A stretch of 9,390 nt of DNA from Prevotellaceae bacterium. Its GTDB lineage: Bacteria; Bacteroidota; Bacteroidia; Bacteroidales; UBA932. The DNA is taken from assembly GCA_031257655.1 (NCBI GenBank), contig JAIROF010000108.1:1-9390 (forward strand), read 5' to 3'. The position numbers and the translations under genes are program-made. The notes under the pieces were generated by a model, which ran no database searches, had not been told where the DNA came from, and saw only the letters and a list, made by a program, of their open reading frames with translations. Below are positions 1 to 5,051 of this stretch, in pieces. Within the stretch, counting starts at the first letter, position 1, and each line of letters opens with the position of its first letter.

Positions 1-40
1 ATTCGTAATTCCTAATTCCTAATTCGTAATTCCTAATTCT
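1..40. repeat. Heptanucleotide tandem repeat (ATTCSTA)n
   Basis: Five complete 7-base units, ATTCGTA or ATTCCTA, and a partial sixth fill the left edge and stop exactly where the adaptor gene's stop codon begins. On the minus strand the unit reads GAATTAG or GAATTAC. The array may continue left of the window. It resembles the short heptameric tandem repeats (STRR) known from cyanobacterial intergenic DNA; similar arrays occur in Bacteroidetes from my recollection, which was not checked. Confidence 0.9.
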
Positions 41-1564
41 TCAATGCGTATGTCCGGCTTCCGCGTCTGCGCCGCCTGCGGCCTGCGCGAGCTTTAGGAG
101 GATTGCGCCCTTGCTCACCACGCGTTCGCCGGCGGCAATGCCCTCCGTGATTTCCGTACGGAAGCCGTCCGTTGCGCCCTTGCGGACAGGTCGCTTTTCA
201 AACAGCTCGGGCGTTCGCTGCACGAAAACGAAAAAGGCGCCCATCTCCTCCACCAGGGCTTCGTTGGGGAGGGTGATGGCGCGGCTGCTCGTTTGGGTTT
301 TGATGTAGAGCTCCACAAAGGCGCCGGGCAGCAGCCCCGCGCTGTTCTTCACCTGAAAGAAGACGGGGATGAGGGGGTTGGCCGGGTCGGCCGCCTTGCC
401 AAACGCGACCAGCGCGCCGCCCAGCTCCTCGAGCGAGTAGGCGCTGCTGCTGCCCATAGGGCGGATGTTGGCCGACGTTATGCTGCCCAGCACGCCGTAG
501 TACTTGGGTTGCAGCTCTGCCCGGATGAGCAGGTCGCGGTTTTGGGCGATGGTCGCCACTGCCTGCCCTGCCGTCACAAATTCGCCGTTCCGCACCCACA
601 GCTGCCGGACAAACCCTGCAACCGGCGAGCGCGCGATTTGCCGACCTGCGGAGAAGTTTTTCCGCAGGTTTCGGTAGGCGGCTTCGGCGTTTGCCAGCTC
701 CGTTTGCGCCTTCAGCAGCTCGCTTTCGGAGGCGATTTTGTCTTGAGCGAGCGCCTCCTTTCGCTCGCACTCTGCCTTTGCCCGCCTGTATTCGCTCTCC
801 GCCTCCGCGTAGCGAACGCTCAGGCTGTTGTCCGCCAGCCCTTCGCTTTCGATGGCAAAGAGCGTTTGCCCCGCGCCAACCGCCTTTCCCTCCACCATGC
901 TGCCGCTGCCAAAGGCGACCATGCCGCTCGACTGCGCGGCCACCACCCTTTCGTCCCCCTGCGCCGGCAGGATTTTTGCGGCGACCTTTATCACCCCGCC
1001 AAAAGGCGCAGGCGCGACCTCCTCCGTTGCGAAGTCCACCTTCCAGCTTTGCTCTTTGGTAAACACAACGTCGGTGGCGCCGGGAGCGGTACCGCCATTG
1101 TCGTCGTCGTCGTCGTCGTCGTGCTGCGCCTCGGCATGTACGCGAATGCCGGGGATGGCGACCTGCGACGCGCCATCCGGCGTGGCAAAGGCAAACACCA
1201 GCGTCCCCACTCCGGCGGCGGCGGGTTGCAGCGTAAAGCGGTACACGCCCGGTCGCTCCGGCACTCCGAGCGCTTGGGCAGCGCTGTCGCCGCCGGCTAT
1301 CAGGCGCACGGTAATCGCGCCCTCCGTCAGCGGCTTGAAGCTATCGAGGCGGGAGAAGTGCGCAACCACCGCGCTTGGCTGTCCCGCCACCAGCGGCGTA
1401 ACCTCTGCGTAAACCTCAACGTCTCGGCTGTAGGCCGTCAGCGTGAGCGTCTTTTCGTGAGCAGCGGCCTCCGGGCGGCTGCTCTTTGTCGCGCTGCCGC
1501 CGCACGAGGCAAGGCTCAGCAGCGCAGCGATGGATATGGCTAAAATTATGGCTTGTGATTTCAT
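41..1564 (-). CDS. RND efflux periplasmic adaptor lipoprotein, CusB/HlyD type
   Basis: This 507-aa protein is probably the membrane-fusion subunit that links an inner-membrane RND pump to an outer-membrane channel, most likely for metal cations such as Cu or Zn. A lipoprotein signal with lipobox L-A-S-C places the lipidated Cys at residue 21. An N-terminal beta-rich domain (about 40-145) leads to an acidic linker, His148 followed by seven Asp (149-155). Then come the first biotinyl-lipoyl-like half (about 205-242), a charged alpha-hairpin coiled coil (about 245-305), the second half (about 310-342), a beta-barrel (about 345-425) and a membrane-proximal domain (about 430-490). The protein ends in His-Thr-His, a plausible metal ligand. 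It lies 150 bases downstream of the small Asp/His-rich gene, with no promoter of its own seen, so co-transcription is likely. No pump or TolC gene is visible. Metal specificity is inferred from the adaptor type and the acidic and His residues; a general multidrug adaptor is the alternative. Confidence 0.88.
   Translation of the reverse strand: MKSQAIILAISIAALLSLASCGGSATKSSRPEAAAHEKTLTLTAYSRDVEVYAEVTPLVAGQPSAVVAHFSRLDSFKPLTEGAITVRLIAGGDSAAQALGVPERPGVYRFTLQPAAAGVGTLVFAFATPDGASQVAIPGIRVHAEAQHDDDDDDDNGGTAPGATDVVFTKEQSWKVDFATEEVAPAPFGGVIKVAAKILPAQGDERVVAAQSSGMVAFGSGSMVEGKAVGAGQTLFAIESEGLADNSLSVRYAEAESEYRRAKAECERKEALAQDKIASESELLKAQTELANAEAAYRNLRKNFSAGRQIARSPVAGFVRQLWVRNGEFVTAGQAVATIAQNRDLLIRAELQPKYYGVLGSITSANIRPMGSSSAYSLEELGGALVAFGKAADPANPLIPVFFQVKNSAGLLPGAFVELYIKTQTSSRAITLPNEALVEEMGAFFVFVQRTPELFEKRPVRKGATDGFRTEITEGIAAGERVVSKGAILLKLAQAAGGADAEAGHTH
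1098..1123 (-). repeat. In-frame GAC microsatellite encoding the poly-Asp linker
   Basis: Seven consecutive GAC codons on the minus strand encode Asp149-Asp155 of the adaptor, flanked by a His codon (CAC) and an Asn codon (AAT). The array is perfect at the DNA level, so slippage would change linker length by whole residues without breaking the frame. Confidence 0.85.
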
Positions 1565-1714
1565 GTTTTGCTGATTTTTCTTGTTGATGATAGCGTGACG
1601 CCCGCATGCTCAGGCTGAGCGTCAAGCGTTGGCCAACCACCGCCGGCGTAGCGTGCGGCAACGCCTGCGCCGCAGCGCAAGGCACGTGTGGGTGGCAAAA
1701 AAGGGGGGGTGAAA
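1565..1714. other. Intergenic spacer between small secreted gene and adaptor gene
   Basis: This 150-base spacer separates two genes on the minus strand. I see no Bacteroidetes-type promoter in it. It holds nested inverted repeats: GCTCAG-G-CTGAGC at 1608-1620 lies inside TGACGC (1596-1601) paired with GCGTCA (1619-1624). There is also a run of seven G at 1703-1709, just past the stop of the upstream gene. No U-run follows the inverted repeats, so a terminator is not supported. Confidence 0.5.
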
Positions 1715-2170
1715 TCAGCAGGCAGGAGGCGCCCTCAGCCCGAGCGAGCGGGCGATGAAAGAGGTGTGGTAGGGCTGTACGAAGGTTTTCTGCTCAAAGG
1801 GAACCGCCGGTAAATCATTCGGCACGTCAACGCAGCCGGAGAGCAGGCGCGGCGCGCACAGCAGCGGCAACATGTTGCCGACAAAGGCGTCCGGCAACAT
1901 GTTGCTGTCGGCAATGCGCACAGCCATCTTCTCCAGCAGGCAGTCCGCTAAGGTAGCGCTGCCCGGATCATCGTGGTGGTGGTGGTGGAGGCCGCGCGCG
2001 TGCGCCGCTTCGTCGTCGTCGTCATCGGCGGCGGCGGCGCTGCACGCGCCATTGCAAAGGCCCGCTACGGCAACGGGAATGCCCTCATGGTAGTGGTGGG
2101 GAATAGCAGAGTGCGCCAACACTGCAATATTGGCGAGCAACAGTACCGATAGCGTTAATGCTTTTTTCAT
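1715..2170 (-). CDS. Small secreted Asp/His-rich protein, putative metal-binding partner of the efflux adaptor
   Basis: This 151-aa protein has an N-terminal signal peptide (MKK, then hydrophobic residues about 4-19) and is probably periplasmic. Directly after it comes a His cluster, P-H-H-Y-H at 24-28. Further on are an acidic run (Asp49-53, Glu54) and five consecutive His (62-66) followed by two Asp. Six Cys (39, 43, 77, 105, 113 and the last residue, 151) could form disulfides or bind metal. It resembles the small His-rich proteins found next to Cus-type efflux genes in Bacteroidales, possibly the DUF6769 family; that family name is from memory. It is first in the operon, directly behind a strong promoter, with the adaptor gene next. 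The natural inference is a periplasmic metal buffer, chaperone or sensor for the pump. A 9-residue internal duplication beginning N-M-L-P (residues 90 and 99) is an oddity. Confidence 0.75.
   Translation of the reverse strand: MKKALTLSVLLLANIAVLAHSAIPHHYHEGIPVAVAGLCNGACSAAAADDDDDEAAHARGLHHHHHDDPGSATLADCLLEKMAVRIADSNMLPDAFVGNMLPLLCAPRLLSGCVDVPNDLPAVPFEQKTFVQPYHTSFIARSLGLRAPPAC
1865..1905. repeat. Duplicated palindrome inside the small secreted gene
   Basis: The perfect 16-base palindrome CGGCAACATGTTGCCG (1865-1880) recurs 27 bases later as CGGCAACATGTTGC (1892-1905). The period is nine codons, which gives the repeated Asn-Met-Leu-Pro in the protein. It may be a recent in-frame duplication or a protein-binding site lying inside the coding sequence. 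Confidence 0.8.
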
Positions 2171-2214
2171 GATGGTAAAAACTCTGCTTGGGGGATTTTT
2201 TTAATTTCCGGCGG

Positions 2215-2246
2215 CAAAGATAGGGCATTTTTTGCTAAAAAACAAA
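2215..2246 (-). promoter_or_regulatory. Bacteroidetes-type promoter (-33 TTTG / -7 TATCTTTG)
   Basis: On the minus strand TTTG (2243-2246) is followed after exactly 20 bases by TATCTTTG (2215-2222). This matches the known Bacteroidetes primary sigma factor consensus TTTG-N19-21-TAnnTTTG. Transcription would start near 2208, leaving an untranslated leader of about 38 bases before the ATG at 2170. The leader has no obvious Shine-Dalgarno sequence, as is common in this phylum. It should drive the small secreted protein and the efflux adaptor. Confidence 0.85.
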
Positions 2247-2517
2247 TATTGAATGAAATATTTTTTACGGCTGCATGTCAACTTGTTGTACGTCAGCATT
2301 GTGCGCAACGTGTTGGAGATGTACGCTCAAGCCGGAAAAATGCCGAGTGCGCGCTTATCGGCTGTTTGCAAGTGCTCAATAACTATTTCCCGATTTTATC
2401 GAAACCAGGGTAAAGTTTTTCTAATTTTACGGTTTGGAAGCGCTCAGGGGGCATGGCTGCGCACGGTAAACGCTGATTACAGGTTCCCTCTGCTTGCTTG
2501 TTAGCCCTCGCCCTGCT

Positions 2518-2550
2518 CCCCTCTCCTTTGGAGAGGGGCTGGGGGTGAGG
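2518..2550. repeat. Dispersed hairpin repeat (CCCCTCTCC-TTT-GGAGAGGGG plus tail)
   Basis: Perfect 9-base arms at 2518-2526 and 2530-2538 surround a TTT loop and are followed by a G-rich tail to 2550. I recognise this as a very widespread intergenic repeat. Its minus-strand translation gives the peptide PHPQPLSKGEG, which recurs in many spurious hypothetical proteins. A structural role in RNA (3'-end hairpin) or a mobile-repeat origin are both possible. Confidence 0.85.
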
Positions 2551-2639
2551 TCTCACAAATGAATGATAGAACACAAAAACAATTTTTTGTAAAATGTTTA
2601 TAACAAACAAATTGTACGAATGCGAAAGTTGAGTTGATG

Positions 2640-2647
2640 TATCTTTA
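2640..2647 (+). promoter_or_regulatory. Possible -7 element for the acetyltransferase operon
   Basis: TATCTTTA differs by one base from the Bacteroidetes -7 consensus TAnnTTTG and lies about 63 bases before the ATG at 2710. No TTTG is present 19-21 bases upstream; the nearest TTG, at 2612-2614, is about 25 bases away. The call is therefore weak. Confidence 0.25.
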
Positions 2648-2683
2648 GCATTCTACTTCCACACAAATAACGGTAGAACCGCC

Positions 2684-2699
2684 TTAATATTAACGTTAA
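2684..2699. repeat. Two overlapping 10-base palindromes before the acetyltransferase start
   Basis: TTAATATTAA (2684-2693) and TTAACGTTAA (2690-2699) overlap by four bases and end 10 bases before the start codon. The position would suit an operator or a leader structure, but A+T-rich DNA makes such palindromes fairly easily by chance. Confidence 0.35.
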
Positions 2700-2709
2700 C
2701 CGGCTGATT

Positions 2710-3318
2710 ATGAAGACAGAATTGGAAAAATGTATGGCCGGAGAGTGGTACAATTGCCACGATCCGATTTTTGTAAGCTTCAAGGCCAATGCCCGGAAGC
2801 TTTTGGCGCAGTACAACAGCCTTCCTTACGAGGATAAGGATGAGCGGTATAAGCTGCTTGGCAGGCTGTTTGGCGGCATAGGAAAAAACGTCTCTGTGGG
2901 GAATCCTTTTCTCTGTGATTACGGGCAAAATATTTACGTGGGCAGCAATGTCTCCATCAACATGAGCTGCACCTTTGTGGACTGCAACAAAATCACGATA
3001 GGGAATAACGTCTTAATAGCCTCCAACGTGCAGATTTACACGGCGGCGCATCCTGTTGAGCTGGGCGACAGGCTGACGCCCGGCTGGCGCCCGGACAGCG
3101 CGGAGTATTTTTGCCGCACGTTCGCCCTCCCCGTAACCATAGCCGACGGCTGCTGGATTGGCGGCGGCGCTATCATCGTTCCGGGGGTTACGATTGGCGA
3201 AAACGCGGTGGTGGGGGCGGGAAGCGTGGTGACCAGGAGTATTCCGGCAAACGCTCTGGCCGTCGGAAATCCGTGCAGGGTAATTCGTAAATTAAATGAG
3301 GAGCAACAACATGCTTAA
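2710..3318 (+). CDS. Sugar O-acetyltransferase, maltose/galactoside acetyltransferase type (left-handed beta-helix)
   Basis: This 202-aa protein probably transfers acetyl from acetyl-CoA to a hydroxyl of a sugar or related small molecule in the cytoplasm, as a trimer. The N-terminal 'Mac' region (about 1-55) begins with M-x-x-GEWYNCHDP, typical of the family. Hexapeptide repeats forming the left-handed beta-helix run from about 60 to 185. The catalytic His is His114 in T-A-A-H-P. The terminal block WIGGGAIIVPGVTIG (149-163) with GAGSVVT and VGNPCRVIR is the classic family signature. The loop between the catalytic His and the W-I-G-G block (about 118-140) seems a little longer than in maltose acetyltransferase. 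The start at 2710 fits the family's N-terminus. It overlaps the downstream HAD gene by 8 bases, so the two are likely co-translated. The substrate cannot be told from sequence. Confidence 0.92.
   Translation: MKTELEKCMAGEWYNCHDPIFVSFKANARKLLAQYNSLPYEDKDERYKLLGRLFGGIGKNVSVGNPFLCDYGQNIYVGSNVSINMSCTFVDCNKITIGNNVLIASNVQIYTAAHPVELGDRLTPGWRPDSAEYFCRTFALPVTIADGCWIGGGAIIVPGVTIGENAVVGAGSVVTRSIPANALAVGNPCRVIRKLNEEQQHA
3298..3303 (+). promoter_or_regulatory. Shine-Dalgarno-like GAGGAG deciding the HAD start
   Basis: GAGGAG lies seven bases before the ATG at 3311 and inside the end of the acetyltransferase gene. It would be useless for the earlier in-frame ATG at 3296, which precedes it by two bases. 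This favours 3311 as the true start. Confidence 0.55.
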
Positions 3319-3949
3319 GCTGGTCGCTTTTGATTTGGACGGGACAATAGGCGAAACAATCGACATGTGCATACAGGCGTTCCGGAAAGCCGTAAGCCCC
3401 TACACCGGCAGAAGCCTTTCGGCAGAGGAGATTGTGCAAACCTTTGGGCTGAATGAGGAGGGGATGATAAAAAAGATTGCCGGCGAACAGTGGGAGCCGG
3501 CGTTGCATGATTTTTACGCTCACTACCGGGCAATGCACGGCCTGTGCACCGCTCCGTTTGACGGCATTAGAGAGCTGATACTCAAGTTGAAATTCCGCCA
3601 TATTTGGGTGGCGCTGGTTACGGGCAAAGGGCGGGAGAGCTGCGCAATTACCCTTGAGCAGCTGGCCATGACCGGCCTCTTCGACCGCATAGCGACCGGC
3701 TCGCCCGAAAGGAGCTGCAAAGCGGAGGCGCTTCGAGCCCTTCGGCGCGAGTACGGCCTGCAACCGGACGAGCTGGCGTACGTTGGGGACGCCGTTTCGG
3801 ACGTAAGCGCTTGCGAGGAGGCCGGCATACGCTGCCTGTCTGCGGCGTGGGCGCAATCGGCCGAGGTGCAGCGGCTGGAAAGGCGCAATAGCGGCCATGT
3901 GTTCCTCACGGTCGGAGCATTGGAGGAGTACCTCATGCAGCGGCTGTAG
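3311..3949 (+). CDS. HAD-superfamily hydrolase, phosphoglycolate phosphatase-like
   Basis: A cytoplasmic phosphatase of the haloacid dehalogenase superfamily, with a cap domain of the helical type. Numbered from this start (212 aa), motif I is FDLDGT with nucleophile Asp8 and acid/base Asp10. Motif II is L-V-T-G with Thr104, motif III Lys is Lys137, and motif IV is G-D-x-x-x-D with Asp160 and Asp164. All catalytic residues are present, so it should be active. An in-frame ATG at 3296 would add five residues (M-R-S-N-N), but the GAGGAG at 3298-3303 favours 3311. It overlaps the acetyltransferase gene by 8 bases, which implies translational coupling and suggests that the two act on related substrates. 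Its 3' end overlaps cutC on the other strand by 17 bases. The substrate is unknown; phosphoglycolate, sugar phosphates and nucleotides are all possible in this superfamily. Confidence 0.9.
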   Translation: MLKLVAFDLDGTIGETIDMCIQAFRKAVSPYTGRSLSAEEIVQTFGLNEEGMIKKIAGEQWEPALHDFYAHYRAMHGLCTAPFDGIRELILKLKFRHIWVALVTGKGRESCAITLEQLAMTGLFDRIATGSPERSCKAEALRALRREYGLQPDELAYVGDAVSDVSACEEAGIRCLSAAWAQSAEVQRLERRNSGHVFLTVGALEEYLMQRL

Positions 3950-4703
3950 GCCGCGCGTACCCCCCAAGCGCAGCGATAACGCTTTTTATCTTTTCGCCGT
4001 CGGCGCGCCACCGGCAATGCTCTTCGTCGGGTGTTCCGAGTAGCGGGTTTCGGTAGCGCATGCTGCCGGCGTACCTGCTGCGAAATGTTCCGTGCAGCTC
4101 GCTTACGCCGGTGCTTTTGACCAGCTCCGTAGCGTTTTCCGGCGTGACGCCGGCGCCGGCCATGACGCCGATGCGCCCGTTTGCTTTTTCCACCAGCTCC
4201 CTTATGGCGCCAGCCCCTTCCGGCGCGGCGTTTCGTCCACCGGAGGTGAGGATGCGCTCGCAGCCAATCCGGATGGCGGCCTCCATTGCCTCCGGCAGGT
4301 TGCGGCAGCGGTCAAAGGCGCGGTGAAAGGTGACGCCCATCCCGCAGCGGTGCGCCGCCTCCACCAGCCGCCTACAGCGCTGCTCATCCACCGTCCCGTT
4401 GTCGTTCAACATGCCGATAACCACGCCGTCGCAGCCCAGCTTGCCGCACGTTTGCACGTCCGCCAGCATGATTTCGAGCTCTGCGTCGCTGTAGCAAAAG
4501 TCGCCGCCGCGCGGACGAACAATCACGTACAGCTTTAGTGGCGTTAACCTGCGTACCGCCTCTATCAGGCCCCACGACGGCGTTGTGCCGCCCTCCGGCA
4601 GGTTGCCGCAAAGCTCTACCCTGTGGGCGCCGCTCGACCGGGCAATGGCTGCCGAATCAACCGAATCGGCGCAGATTTCGAGGATAATTTTTTTTTGTTG
4701 CAT
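3933..4703 (-). CDS. cutC: CutC family protein (copper homeostasis protein CutC)
   Basis: A 256-aa cytoplasmic TIM-barrel protein of the CutC family, named for copper tolerance in Escherichia coli, although its biochemical role is still disputed. Nearly all hallmark motifs are visible in order: VELC (29-32), EGGTTPS (37-43), RPRGGDF (63-69), a G-M-L-N-x-x-G-x-V-D stretch (97-106), FHRAFD (126-131), ILTSGG (151-156), MAGAGV (181-186) and H-G-T (204-206). Length is about normal for the family, around 250 aa. The ATG at 4703 gives the expected short N-terminus before the first beta strand. It converges with the HAD phosphatase gene, overlapping by 17 bases, with no room for a terminator between them. 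No Bacteroidetes consensus promoter is visible upstream. It is Cys-rich (10 residues), in keeping with possible metal binding. It is not in the same operon as the efflux genes. Confidence 0.95.
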   Translation of the reverse strand: MQQKKIILEICADSVDSAAIARSSGAHRVELCGNLPEGGTTPSWGLIEAVRRLTPLKLYVIVRPRGGDFCYSDAELEIMLADVQTCGKLGCDGVVIGMLNDNGTVDEQRCRRLVEAAHRCGMGVTFHRAFDRCRNLPEAMEAAIRIGCERILTSGGRNAAPEGAGAIRELVEKANGRIGVMAGAGVTPENATELVKSTGVSELHGTFRSRYAGSMRYRNPLLGTPDEEHCRWRADGEKIKSVIAALGGYARPTAAA

Positions 4704-4749
4704 AAAAATTTTGCGTAATATTTTTTTTAGCTGTTCGACTTTTACATTT

Positions 4750-4837
4750 CCGTGGGGTTTTACCCCACGCTACGGTTGTAGGTCGCCCCTTCAGCCGTGG
4801 GGTTTTACCCCACGCTGGGTGGTGGTTGCCCCTTCAG
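4750..4837. repeat. Two tandem hairpin repeat units of 45 and 43 bp
   Basis: Each unit starts with CGTGGGGTTTTACCCCACG (4751-4769 and 4796-4814), perfect 8-base arms around a TTT loop, and ends with GCCCCTTCAG. The units are 4750-4794 and 4795-4837, with the middle part diverged. The translation of these hairpins, W-G-F-T-P-R, is familiar to me from spurious proteins, so this is probably a dispersed repeat family. They lie upstream of cutC and could also shape its leader. Confidence 0.85.
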
Positions 4838-4862
4838 GGCGTGTAAATGCCTTTCGCCGGTG

Positions 4863-4892
4863 CACGGAGGTTTCACAGAGGAGCACAGAGAG
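4863..4892. repeat. CACRGAG-type short near-tandem repeat
   Basis: Three units of about 10 bases begin CACGGAGG, CACAGAGG and CACAGAGA. The motif belongs to a type of intergenic repeat found in many unrelated bacterial genomes, going by memory. No coding or RNA role is evident. Confidence 0.6.
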
Positions 4893-5020
4893 CTTACGCC
4901 GAGATTTGTTTGGCGGCATTAAAACATGTCATTATTAATCATCATATTATTAATGATTTATGCGCCGATGAATTTTATAATTAGTTGTCATTCTGACATC
5001 TGTAAAATGTAGGAAGTTTA

Positions 5021-5051
5021 AATTCTCAATTCTCAATTCTCAATTCTCAAT
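5021..5051. repeat. Heptanucleotide tandem repeat (AATTCTC)n at the porin 3' end
   Basis: Four perfect copies of AATTCTC (5021-5048) and a partial fifth end one base from the porin stop codon at 5052-5054. On the minus strand the unit reads GAATTGA, sharing the GAATT core with the array beside the adaptor gene. Confidence 0.9.

Larger units (their letters stand above)
2247..2709. other. Intergenic region between divergent transcription units
   Basis: This gap separates the minus-strand efflux operon from the plus-strand acetyltransferase operon. It contains the dispersed hairpin repeat at 2518-2550, a weak possible promoter at 2640-2647 and overlapping palindromes at 2684-2699. The open frames here are not convincing as genes: one translates the hairpin repeat itself, and the others lack a recognisable domain. 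I recognise nothing in 2270-2500. Confidence 0.6.
4704..5051. other. Repeat-filled intergenic region
   Basis: No gene is supported here. From left to right it holds two hairpin units (4750-4837), an imperfect CACAGAG-type repeat (4863-4892), an A+T-rich stretch with the near-identical direct repeats ATTATTAATCAT (4931-4942) and ATTATTAATGAT (4946-4957), and a heptamer array that runs to the porin stop codon (5021-5051). A plus-strand open frame across the first part only translates the repeats. Confidence 0.75.

Noticed and set aside
293..1543. 416-aa plus-strand open frame opposite the adaptor gene
   Set aside because: It is the antisense shadow of the adaptor: low-complexity, with a run of Val from the Asp codons, and no recognisable domain or signal.
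1596..1624. Terminator from nested inverted repeats between small gene and adaptor
   Set aside because: The stem is short with a long loop or a one-base centre and no T-run follows on the minus strand.
1416..1685. 89-aa minus-strand frame between the small gene and the adaptor
   Set aside because: It overlaps the adaptor's start in another frame and has no signal peptide or domain; basic, random-looking composition.
2253..2504. 83-aa plus-strand open frame in the gap
   Set aside because: No domain, no supporting promoter, and mixed composition; it starts just beyond the divergent promoter's -33 element.
2383..2610. 75-aa minus-strand open frame
   Set aside because: Its core is the PHPQPLSKGEG translation of the hairpin repeat, a well-known artefact in hypothetical proteins.
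4585..4938. 117-aa plus-strand open frame
   Set aside because: It starts inside cutC on the opposite strand and then translates the hairpin and CACAGAG repeats.
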